Of a stretch of 41,280 bases of DNA, positions 1 through 7,647 are shown one piece after another. The stretch comes from Acidimicrobiia bacterium (GTDB taxonomy: Bacteria > Actinomycetota > Acidimicrobiia > Spongiisociales > UBA5794), in contig DASWKR010000033.1 in assembly GCA_036396535.1 (NCBI GenBank), forward strand, positions 1-41,280, written 5' to 3'. Both the position numbers and the translations under genes were made by a program. The notes below the pieces were generated by a model that made no database searches, had not been told where the DNA came from, and saw nothing but the letters and a program-made list of their open reading frames with translations. Position 1 is the stretch's first letter, and each line of letters opens with the position of its first letter.

Positions 1-123
1 CGCGATCGAGGTCTGCGAGACACCCTCACGCCGGGCCACCTCCGACATCGTCACCTCACCACGTAGAACAGCGAGCACAATCCGCACCTTGTCCTCCGCC
101 GATCTCGACGGTGGTCGCGCCAT
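1..123 (-). CDS. Transposase N-terminus, helix-turn-helix (partial)
   Basis: This is the first 41 codons of a transposase gene that runs off the left edge. The visible protein starts MARPPSRSAEDKVRIVLAVL and continues with a helix-turn-helix (EVARREGVSQTS), the usual N-terminal DNA-binding part of IS3- and IS481-like transposases. An AAGGAG Shine-Dalgarno lies 5 nt before the ATG, which supports this start. The catalytic DDE domain would lie outside the window, so family and intactness cannot be judged. The neighbouring IS630 fragment shows that this is a mobile-element-rich spot. Confidence 0.7.
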   Translation of the reverse strand, partial: MARPPSRSAEDKVRIVLAVLRGEVTMSEVARREGVSQTSIA

Positions 124-156
124 CGGTTCTCCTTCGGGTCAGGCCCAACCTTGGCC

Positions 157-175
157 TGTCTCACGAATCATGACA
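157..175. repeat. Possible insertion-sequence end
   Basis: The segment TGTCTCACGAATCATGACA begins with TGTC and ends with GACA, and lies 33 bp upstream of the transposase start at position 123. Insertion sequences of the IS481 and IS3 type often end in TGT...ACA, so this may be the outer inverted repeat of the element whose transposase begins at 123. The matching repeat would lie left of the window, so this cannot be confirmed here. Confidence 0.3.
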
Positions 176-197
176 CGGGACACTGCATGTCCCCCGG

Positions 198-593
198 GAT
201 CTCGACATCCACGTGGTGTTGGACAATCTGTCGGCTCACAAGGCGCCACCGGTCGCTCAATGGCTGGCGCACCCCCGCCGGACCCGCTGGCATCTCCACT
301 TCACCCCCACCAGCAGCTCATGGCTCAACCTCGTCGAACGCTGGTTCAACGAACTCACCGCCCGACGTCTACGCCGCGGCGTCTTCACCTCCGTCGACTC
401 GCTCATCGAAGCCATCGAGATCTGGGCCGACCACTGGAACCACGACCCCACACCCTTCATCTGGCACAAACCCGCCCAAGAGATCATCGCCAAAGTCAGC
501 CGAGGCAGAACCGCACTCACCACAGTCTCGACACGTGGGCATCTTCGATCGACTCGCTCAGCGCTTCCGGGGGAATCGGCTGCCCGAGGCTGA
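198..593 (+). pseudogene. IS630-family transposase fragment (both ends missing)
   Basis: The frame reads DLDIHVVLDNLSAHK, then FTPTSSSWLNLVERWF and a tail ending near KVSRGRTALT (about position 527). This is the C-terminal half of an IS630-type DDE transposase: the second catalytic Asp lies in VVLDNLSAHK and the catalytic Glu in NLVERWF. The N-terminal half, with the first Asp and the DNA-binding domain, is missing, and no start codon with a ribosome binding site fits. After about 527 the frame runs into unrelated sequence and stops at 593, so the natural C-terminus is probably lost too. It overlaps the GTG proposed for the next gene. The fragment cannot encode an active transposase. Confidence 0.8.
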
Positions 594-1674
594 TGACGAA
601 CAGCCCGGGGTTGTGGTAATTGGAGTCCAGATGGCAAAGGCGGTCGATGCCGACCGTGCGTGGCGCGCCGAACGAGGGCACGATCAACCATCGCCGATCG
701 GTGCTTTGTACGACGTGGGTGCTAGTGAAGGAGACCTGCTCCGGTTCATCGACTCGGATGTGGACCTCCTGATCGATGAGCTCGTCGCCACATACCGATC
801 ATCGACACCCACCCAGCGAGGGGCGATGCTGACGAGCATCGGACTCGATGACGCATACGCGCTCCTGCTCTATGCGCGAAGGTGCGCAGTCCGGGCGATG
901 CGGGCGCAGAACGCCCCGACTGCAGTCGATGGGCTCACCGCTGTCTCGATGGTTCCGGTCGAGAGAGTGGACCCGCGAGACCTCCCCCAACCCGTCGGCC
1001 TCCTGTTCTTCGTTCTCGGTGAGCTTGGTGAGGATGCAGCGGGCATCTGCCGACAAGTCGGTGGAACGGGCGCGTCCGAGGCCGCACAGTACGTGGCCGC
1101 GTTTCCGGATCGGTTCGGAGATGGATTCAAACTGTCGGACTGGATGTATCGCGCAATCGACACACCGAACGGTGTCGGGTTCGTGGATCAGTCAATCGAC
1201 CAGTGGGAACCTACGTTCGACTTGCTGGGAGCAGGTCTTGCCATCGCCGAGGTGCTTGAGGCCGACAAGTACCGGGCATCGCTGGAGGTTGCCAGTGGCC
1301 TGCCCGGCGTCTGGATCGGCAGCGGACCGCGGAGTACAGCACGGGCAGACCGACAGCCCCTGGCTGACTCAGCGAGGGCGGGACTGGCCGTTCACGGATA
1401 CCTCCGGCCCGGCACAACGGAACGGCCCGAGGACCAGATGTTCGTGGTCTTTATGAGCGAGATGCGCTCATCCGAGGACGCTGCACAGATCGCGGCGTGG
1501 GCAACGGAAGCGCGACGACCAGCGAGCCACGTTGGATTCGGATTCAGCGTCGGGGTGGTTGCGGCCGTAGTAGTCGCTCGCTCCACGGTGATGGGTGTCG
1601 AACACTCCGAATCTGAGCTCGCCATCGAACGCTTCCGGGAACCGTTCGTCCGCGCGGTCGAGGCCTGCGTGTAG
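535..1674 (+). CDS. Hypothetical protein, function unknown
   Basis: I do not recognise this 379-residue protein. The reading frame is open further upstream into the IS630 fragment, but that part is only a shadow of the transposase. The GTG at 535 gives a natural-looking N-terminus (MGIFDRLAQRFRG), and an ATG at 631 is an alternative. Neither has a clear Shine-Dalgarno, perhaps because the native upstream DNA was replaced by the insertion sequence. The middle is acidic and helical (for example ASEGDLLRFIDSDVDLLIDE). A glycine/valine/alanine-rich hydrophobic stretch near the C-terminus (GFSVGVVAAVVVA) could be a strand or a weak membrane segment. No signal peptide or catalytic motif is evident. 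Codon use looks like normal GC-rich coding sequence. It may have been cargo of the integrated element. Confidence 0.6.
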   Translation: MGIFDRLAQRFRGNRLPEADDEQPGVVVIGVQMAKAVDADRAWRAERGHDQPSPIGALYDVGASEGDLLRFIDSDVDLLIDELVATYRSSTPTQRGAMLTSIGLDDAYALLLYARRCAVRAMRAQNAPTAVDGLTAVSMVPVERVDPRDLPQPVGLLFFVLGELGEDAAGICRQVGGTGASEAAQYVAAFPDRFGDGFKLSDWMYRAIDTPNGVGFVDQSIDQWEPTFDLLGAGLAIAEVLEADKYRASLEVASGLPGVWIGSGPRSTARADRQPLADSARAGLAVHGYLRPGTTERPEDQMFVVFMSEMRSSEDAAQIAAWATEARRPASHVGFGFSVGVVAAVVVARSTVMGVEHSESELAIERFREPFVRAVEACV

Positions 1675-1695
1675 GCGAAACGCTCTGCTGAACCA

Positions 1696-2220
1696 TCATC
1701 TGGGACGCTCACTACGCCGGTCCGGTAGGCCGTGGCAGCGCTTGTACTTCACACCCGATCCGCACGGGCATCGTTCGTTGCGGCCGGTCTTTGCGCTGAC
1801 TTGCGCGGGCTGTGTAGACAGTTTGGTCGCTGCCTCCACTCGCCACTCCCGGACCTCCAGTTCGTGCTCCCACCCGCGGAGGTGCTCGCTCCACCGGCGG
1901 ACCCGCTCTTCGGCTGCGCCGAGCTCGCCCTCTCGCTTGGTGAGCGCGGCCTCACGATCCACGACTTGCCGCTGCGCCTGCTCTTCAAACATCGACACCG
2001 CCCCTTCACTGGACTTGCCGAACACTGAGGCCAGCTCGTAATCGATGAGTTGAGCGATGGCGCGGCCCATGGAGATCCCGGCGGTATCGCAGTAGCGCTT
2101 CCACGTTGACCATTCCGCCGGCGTCACTGGGACCCGCACCATCTGGAAACGCTCGTCCCGACCGAGACCGGCCAACAGCCGGCGGTCGAGTCTCGCCAGC
2201 TTGCCGCGGTCAAGATCCAT
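1696..2220 (-). CDS. SEC-C motif protein with ribbon-helix-helix-like N-domain and coiled coil
   Basis: This 174-residue protein has three parts. Residues ~25-62 (FQMVRVPVTPAEWSTW, then two helices) look like a ribbon-helix-helix DNA-binding fold: a short strand followed by two helices. Residues ~75-135 are a charged Glu/Arg/Gln-rich coiled coil. The C-terminus carries a SEC-C zinc motif, CPCGSGVKYKRCHG, with ligands C-x-C and C-H. SEC-C motifs occur at the end of SecA and in many unrelated proteins as zinc-binding interaction tails. I choose the ATG at 2220 because GGAGG lies 5 nt upstream of it; a GTG one codon earlier sits too close. A perfect 24-bp palindrome overlaps the Shine-Dalgarno, so self-repression is likely. 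The specific function is unknown, and the DNA-binding reading is inference from fold pattern. Confidence 0.7.
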   Translation of the reverse strand: MDLDRGKLARLDRRLLAGLGRDERFQMVRVPVTPAEWSTWKRYCDTAGISMGRAIAQLIDYELASVFGKSSEGAVSMFEEQAQRQVVDREAALTKREGELGAAEERVRRWSEHLRGWEHELEVREWRVEAATKLSTQPAQVSAKTGRNERCPCGSGVKYKRCHGLPDRRSERPR

Positions 2221-2228
2221 CACAGCCT

Positions 2229-2252
2229 CCGATGTCTACATGTAGACATCGG
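2229..2252. promoter_or_regulatory. 24-bp perfect palindrome, probable operator
   Basis: The sequence is a perfect inverted repeat with half-site TGTAGACATCGG (read on the minus strand from the centre) and no spacer, centred between 2240 and 2241. Its downstream edge overlaps the GGAGG Shine-Dalgarno of the SEC-C gene by 2 nt. Perfect symmetry over 24 bp with no loop fits a dimeric DNA-binding protein better than an RNA hairpin. The protein encoded next to it has a ribbon-helix-helix-like domain and is the natural candidate to bind it. Confidence 0.65.
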
Positions 2253-2876
2253 CAACTGTGTTGCAGGTGCGTGTGGTTTTCGAGGGGGTCGGTGCGCGAG
2301 GCGCGCATGCTGTCGATCGCATCCTCCTTGGCTGTCGTCGTGTCCATCCGGGGTGCTCCTCGTTCGTTCCTGCCATCGGCGCGATTCTTCTCCGGAACGC
2401 TTTCATTTCGATCTCAGCGTGGCGCGGGCAGATCGCTCCTGGACTCGTTTCACTGGCCCAAGTGCCTACACCGGCCGACCGCTGCGGCCGTTGTTCCACG
2501 GCGTCGATCGAGGCCGGTGCTCGGAGTCCTCGTCCCGACCCCGTTCCACCTCGAGCCATCCCGTCCGCCTGACGTGACCACCGAGGAGGTGTGAAACCGA
2601 TTCTGCGACTGGCTTGTAAGCGGTGCTGCGACTCGCATGTGACCCGCATCTAGCAGGCGACCCTGTTCTCCGAGTGCCCGGAACCCTGTCATTCCGCGGT
2701 CATTTCGATGCTTCGGCTGCTCGTGTTCATCCCGGTACAGACACCGTCGCATCTGGGAACGCCGGCCACGACGGTGGGGGAAGCTCGGCGCAACGAGCCG
2801 ATCGGTGAGGAGATGACAGGGTCACGGACAGGGTGTGTGCAATCGTGTTGAAAGCGGTGTCCCGCAGGATGCGTCG
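2253..2876. other. Intergenic stretch, no supported gene
   Basis: Open frames exist on both strands (for example 2236-2649 minus), but none has a recognisable domain, a convincing ribosome binding site, or a composition like neighbouring proteins. The only structure I can point to is a direct repeat, GACAGGGT at 2815-2822 and again at 2827-2834, a 12-bp period about 45 bp before the excisionase-type gene. It may be decayed element DNA plus the control region of the recombination module. Confidence 0.5.
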
Positions 2877-3069
2877 ATGGAATCGAAGGATCGTCTGCTG
2901 ACGGTGCAGGAGCTGGCCGCGTACCTCGCGGTTCCCGTGGCGACTGTCTACCAGTGGCGATGGCGTGGGGAGGGCCCACCCGGCTTCCCGGGTCGGGCGG
3001 CACGTCCGCTACCGCTGGAACGACGTCCGGGAGTGGGTCGACCACCAACTTCACGACTTCGTCGACTGA
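2877..3069 (+). pseudogene. Excisionase-type MerR-like helix-turn-helix gene, frameshifted
   Basis: Read from the ATG at 2877, the protein begins MESKDRLLTVQELAAYLAVP and continues ATVYQWRWRGEGPPGF, the typical start of a small excisionase-family DNA-binding domain. The expected continuation RVGRHVRYRWNDVREWVDHQ, ending at TGA 3067-3069, lies one frame over. One extra C in the CCC run at 2987-2989 separates the two halves. Removing it gives a standard protein of about 63 residues. Such proteins act as recombination directionality factors or as repressors next to integrases, and an integrase follows at 3160. Either the gene is dead or the run was misread during sequencing. Confidence 0.8.
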
Positions 3070-3159
3070 AGATCTGTCGGCGCCGACCTGTACGTTCGGA
3101 GGCGTCGGGCAGGGACCACGGTCGTCACAACTGACGGCTCAGTGACGGGAGGCTGAATC

Positions 3160-4341
3160 GTGCGCAACGGGAGCAACCCCACCGGTCATGTGGAACGACG
3201 TGGCGACGCGTGGCGGGTCGTCGTCGAATCAGGTCGTGACCCGGCAACCGGCCGGCGGCGCCGGATCGTTCGATCCGGCCTGGCGTACCAGGAGGCTCGA
3301 CGCGAGTTGCGGCGAATCCTGGTCGAGCTCGAGGGACAGACGTACGTCGAACCGGATCGGAGTTCCGTTGCCGGCTACCTCGAAGGTTGGCTCCGAGGCC
3401 ACGCCATGGTGGCCGCCGAGAACACGCTGGAGGTCTACGGCCATCAGATCCGGGCGTACGTCGAGCCGTACATCGGTGGCATCGCCCTCCAGGACCTCAC
3501 ACCCACGGATCTCGACCACCTGTACGCCACACTCCTGAAGAGCGGGCGGCGGAACGGCACCGACCTGGCGCTGAAGACGATACGCAACGTCCACGTCATG
3601 CTCCACCGGGCATTCCAGGATGCCGTCGAGCACGATCTGCTCCGGCGAAATCCGGCTACCCGGGCCAAGCCACCCAGCGCCCGACGAGCACGCAAGCCCG
3701 CGGTGCAACGACGCACCTGGAGCCGTGACCAGGTCGAGACCTTCCTCGGCCAGGTCGCCGCCGATCGACTGCGCGCCCTGTACACGGTCGCACTCACCAC
3801 CGGAATGCGACGCTCCGAGGTACTCGGACTCTCCTGGGACCACGTCGATCTCGACGACGGTCATCTGGCCGTAATGCAGGCACTGGTCGAAGTCGGGCAC
3901 CGACCGCAGCTCAAGCCGTTTCCGAAGACCGACCACTCACGACGCCGCATCGCCCTCGACGCCGCGACCATCAGAGAGCTGCGAACCCATCGCACACGAC
4001 AGCTCGAAGAACGGCTTGCTGCCGGCGACGAATGCCACGACCACCGTCTCGTGTTCACCCGAACGGATGGAGCACCGATCTCGCCGACGTCGCTCTCACG
4101 TCGATTCGCCACGTTGGCAAGGGATGCCGGACTCCCCGACCTGAGCCCGCGGCCTTTCCACGGTCTCCGCCACAGCTACGCGACACTCGCCCTAGAAGCC
4201 GAAGTGCCCATCGAGATCGTCTCCAAGCGTCTCGGACATGCTTCCCTCGCCATCACCGCCGACCTCTATCAGCACGTCACGAAAACCGTCGATCGGGATG
4301 CGGCAGAGGCGGTCGCTGGCCTCATCTTCGGCGGTTCCTAG
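3160..4341 (+). CDS. Tyrosine recombinase / phage-type integrase
   Basis: This 393-residue site-specific recombinase looks intact. Residues ~10-60 form an AP2-like arm-binding region (GDAWRVVVESGRDPATGRRR), residues ~65-165 a SAM-like core-binding domain, and residues ~185-385 the catalytic domain. All catalytic residues are visible: Arg217 (TGMRRSE), Lys256, His334 and Arg337 (HGLRHSY), His360 (RLGHAS) and the nucleophile Tyr370 (ADLYQHV). The start is a GTG with GGGAGGC just upstream. The gene ends 86 bp from the 3' end of a tRNA-Leu gene, so it most likely integrates and excises an element at that tRNA. The excisionase-type gene just upstream is frameshifted, which could leave the element able to integrate but not leave. 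Confidence 0.93.
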   Translation: MRNGSNPTGHVERRGDAWRVVVESGRDPATGRRRRIVRSGLAYQEARRELRRILVELEGQTYVEPDRSSVAGYLEGWLRGHAMVAAENTLEVYGHQIRAYVEPYIGGIALQDLTPTDLDHLYATLLKSGRRNGTDLALKTIRNVHVMLHRAFQDAVEHDLLRRNPATRAKPPSARRARKPAVQRRTWSRDQVETFLGQVAADRLRALYTVALTTGMRRSEVLGLSWDHVDLDDGHLAVMQALVEVGHRPQLKPFPKTDHSRRRIALDAATIRELRTHRTRQLEERLAAGDECHDHRLVFTRTDGAPISPTSLSRRFATLARDAGLPDLSPRPFHGLRHSYATLALEAEVPIEIVSKRLGHASLAITADLYQHVTKTVDRDAAEAVAGLIFGGS

Positions 4342-4347
4342 AGGCTG

Positions 4348-4386
4348 CGGGCACCTGAACGGGCACCTGAGAGGGTGTCGACACCC
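4348..4386. repeat. Direct repeats and palindrome between integrase and tRNA
   Basis: CGGGCACCTGA occurs at 4348-4358 and again at 4360-4370, a 12-bp period. It is followed by the perfect 14-bp palindrome GGGTGTCGACACCC at 4373-4386. The location between integrase and tRNA suggests arm-type integrase or excisionase binding sites of the attachment region. The palindrome could also be a short integrase terminator, though no T-run follows it. Confidence 0.55.
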
Positions 4387-4426
4387 GTCACCCGGACCAG
4401 CGATCGCCGAAAACCCTTACACAGCC

Positions 4427-4514
4427 TGGTGTCGGAGAGAGGACTCGAACCTCCACGAGCTATTAGCTCACTAGGCCCTCAACCTAGCGCGTCTACCAAT
4501 TCCGCCACTCCGAC
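4427..4514 (-). tRNA. tRNA-Leu (anticodon GAG)
   Basis: The minus strand folds as a complete class II tRNA. The acceptor stem is GTCGGAG/CTCCGAC, the D-arm GCG...CGC, and the anticodon stem CTAGG/CCTAG with loop TTGAGGG (anticodon GAG, reading CUU/CUC). A long variable arm GAGCT..AGCTC and a T-arm with loop TTCGAGT follow, with discriminator A and an encoded CCA (4427-4429). The long variable arm and anticodon make it tRNA-Leu. Its 3' end faces the integrase, so the attachment core probably lies in its 3' half. The gene is intact, so integration preserved its function. Confidence 0.95.
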
Positions 4515-4542
4515 GCGGGTGCGAGATTATAGAGCCGCGAGG

Positions 4543-5618
<1,076 letters not shown>

Positions 5619-5622
<4 letters not shown>

Positions 5623-6632
5623 CCGGCCGCCCCGACGGCGATCGACTTGAGGTCGAGCTCCTCCGAGTAGTGGCAGGCCGCCTCCTGGACGGTTCCGGGG
5701 ATCGGTCGCAGCAGCGGAAGCTGTTGACGGCACAGGTCGGTGGCGAAGTCGCACCGCGGGCTGAACCGGCAACCTCTTGGCAGGTCGATGAGCGAAGGCG
5801 GGGCGCCGCGCACCGAGTTGAGCCGGTGCTTGTCGGTCTCGTCCAAGCGGGTCATCGACCCGAGCAGCCCCCACGTATACGGGTGCTGCGGATCGTGGAA
5901 GAGGTCGTTGGCGTTGCCGCGCTCGACGATCGAGCCGGCGTACATCACCTGGATGGTGTCGCAGAAGCCGGCGACGACGCCGAGGTCGTGGGTGATGAGC
6001 ATCACCGCCGTGCCCCTGTCGTCGGCGAGCTTCAACATGAGGTCCATGATCTGGGCCTGGGTCGTCACGTCGAGGGCAGTCGTCGGCTCGTCCGCGATGA
6101 GCAGGTCGGGGTTGCACGACAACCCCATGGCGATCATCACCCGCTGGCGCATCCCGCCCGAGAACTGGTGTGGGAAGTCGTCGAGTCGCTGCCCGGCTTT
6201 GGGGATCTGCACGTCGGCCAGCGACTGGGCGGCGATCTCCCTCGCCTCACCCTTCCTCACGTGCTGATGGAGCATGATCGTCTCGACGAGCTGGTCGCCG
6301 ATCGTGTACACCGGGTTGAGCGACGTCATGGGGTCCTGGAAGATCATCGCGATCTGGCCGCCGCGGATCTGCTGCATCTCGTCCTCCGACAAGGCGAGCA
6401 GGTTGCGGCCCCGGTAGCGGATCTCCCCCGTCACGATGTTGCCGGCCGGCGGCTCGATGAGGCCCATGATCGACATGGCCGTCACCGACTTGCCCGACCC
6501 AGACTCGCCGACCACGCCCCTGCGCTCGTGAGGATCGAGTGTGAAGGAGACCCCGTCGACGGCGCGCACGACGCCCTCTTCCGTCGAGAAGTAGGTGCGC
6601 AGGTCGTCGACCTCGAGGAGGTGGTCGGCCAC
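5619..6632 (-). CDS. oppD: Peptide/nickel ABC transporter ATP-binding protein (OppD/DppD type)
   Basis: This 337-residue ATPase pairs with OppF at the inner face of the membrane. Visible motifs are Walker A (GESGSGKSV), the Q-loop ([13 protein letters not shown]), signature QFSGGMRQR, Walker B ([12 protein letters not shown]), an H-loop (LITHDLG) and the C-terminal cysteine-rich oligopeptide extension ([14 protein letters not shown]). I place the start at the GTG at 6632 ([11 protein letters not shown]), because it falls 4 nt after the oppC stop and begins right at the domain. An upstream ATG at 6689 would overlap oppC by more than 50 nt and add an unconserved, serine/arginine-rich leader. 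The gene order oppB-C-D-F is the standard one. Confidence 0.92.
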
Positions 6633-6636
6633 TGCG

Positions 6637-7647
6637 CTACTTTCGCTCGATCGTCTGGGTCGGATCGAGCGCGTCACGGAGCCCGTCACCGATGAAGTTC
6701 ACGGAGAGGACGGTGAGGACGAGGGCGAGGCCGGCCCCCACCAGCTCCCACCAGAAGCCTCTGGCGGCGATGCCGGCCCCCGACTGCGCCATGCCACCCC
6801 ACGTCGGTGTCGGGGGCGGCACCCCGAAGCCGAGGAAGCTGAGCGCCGCCTCGAGGATGACCGCCGTGCCGACGATCAGCGTCGTCTGCACGATGATCGG
6901 GCTCATCGCGTTCGGGAGGATGTGACGAAACACGATGCGGCGGTCGCTGGCGCCCGACGCCCTGGCCGCTTCGACGAACTCCTTCTCCCGAAGCGACAGG
7001 AACTCGGCCCGCACGATGCGCGCCAGGGTGCCCCACAAGAGAAAGCCGAACAGGAAGGCAATCCCCCAAGGTCCACCGCGCATCCACGGCGGTAAGAACG
7101 GGAGGTCCTGGATTACCCGGCCCACGACGATGGCGACTGGTAACAGGGGTAACCCGAGCACCAGATCGGTGAACCTCATGAGGGCTTGGTCGACCGGCCC
7201 CGGGTAGAAACCGGCGATCGAGCCGACGACCGTGCCGAACAATGCGACGATGAAGCCCGTCACCAGTCCGACGAGGAGGCTCGCACGACCGCCGTGGACC
7301 ACCCTCGAGAGCACGTCGTGAGCGACCTCGTCGGTGCCGAGGACGATCCCGTCTCGCGGGCCGATGTTGACGAGGAGGCGTCCGGTTGCGTCCCGACGCT
7401 GGGTCTCCGGGTGGTAGAAGACCTTGTCGCACGGGTCGACGTTCTTCTCACACGTCACGAGGGGGGCGACGACGAAGGACAGCAACACCATGAACAGCAG
7501 GAACGCGGCGGACAGCATCGCCAGCCGGTGCCTGCGCAACCGAGTGAAGAACAGGTCCCATTGGGTGACCGGCTCGTCCGAGATGCCCTCGGCCGCGTCG
7601 ATGCCGCCGAGTCCGACCCCGTCCGGGTCGCGGTCGCGATCAGTCAT
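6637..7647 (-). CDS. oppC: Peptide/nickel ABC transporter permease (OppC/DppC type)
   Basis: This 336-residue integral membrane permease has an N-terminal membrane helix after a ~37-residue cytoplasmic tail, an extracytoplasmic loop (with two cysteines in APLVTCEKNVDPCDK), and then five more helices. The loop before the fourth helix carries the coupling EAA motif (EFVEAARASGASDRRIVFRH) that docks with the ATPases. The length and the C-terminal sequence (NFIGDGLRDALDP) are typical of OppC. The ATG at 7647 overlaps the end of oppB by 8 nt. Together with OppB it forms the translocation pore. Confidence 0.92.
   Translation of the reverse strand: MTDRDRDPDGVGLGGIDAAEGISDEPVTQWDLFFTRLRRHRLAMLSAAFLLFMVLLSFVVAPLVTCEKNVDPCDKVFYHPETQRRDATGRLLVNIGPRDGIVLGTDEVAHDVLSRVVHGGRASLLVGLVTGFIVALFGTVVGSIAGFYPGPVDQALMRFTDLVLGLPLLPVAIVVGRVIQDLPFLPPWMRGGPWGIAFLFGFLLWGTLARIVRAEFLSLREKEFVEAARASGASDRRIVFRHILPNAMSPIIVQTTLIVGTAVILEAALSFLGFGVPPPTPTWGGMAQSGAGIAARGFWWELVGAGLALVLTVLSVNFIGDGLRDALDPTQTIERK

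Noticed and set aside
2236-2649. 137-codon minus-strand frame in the element's intergenic stretch
   Set aside because: Arg/Pro/Thr-rich, no motif, no ribosome binding site, and it runs through the palindrome that serves the SEC-C gene.
2980-2995. Programmed +1 frameshift in the excisionase-type gene
   Set aside because: There is no stop codon or known stimulatory element at the shift point and no reason for the upstream frame to be limiting. Mutation or read error is simpler.
4427-4514. Second copy of the tRNA-Leu 3' end within 1-4340
   Set aside because: I searched by eye for the GTCGGAGAGAGGACTCG end of the tRNA and found no convincing repeat.
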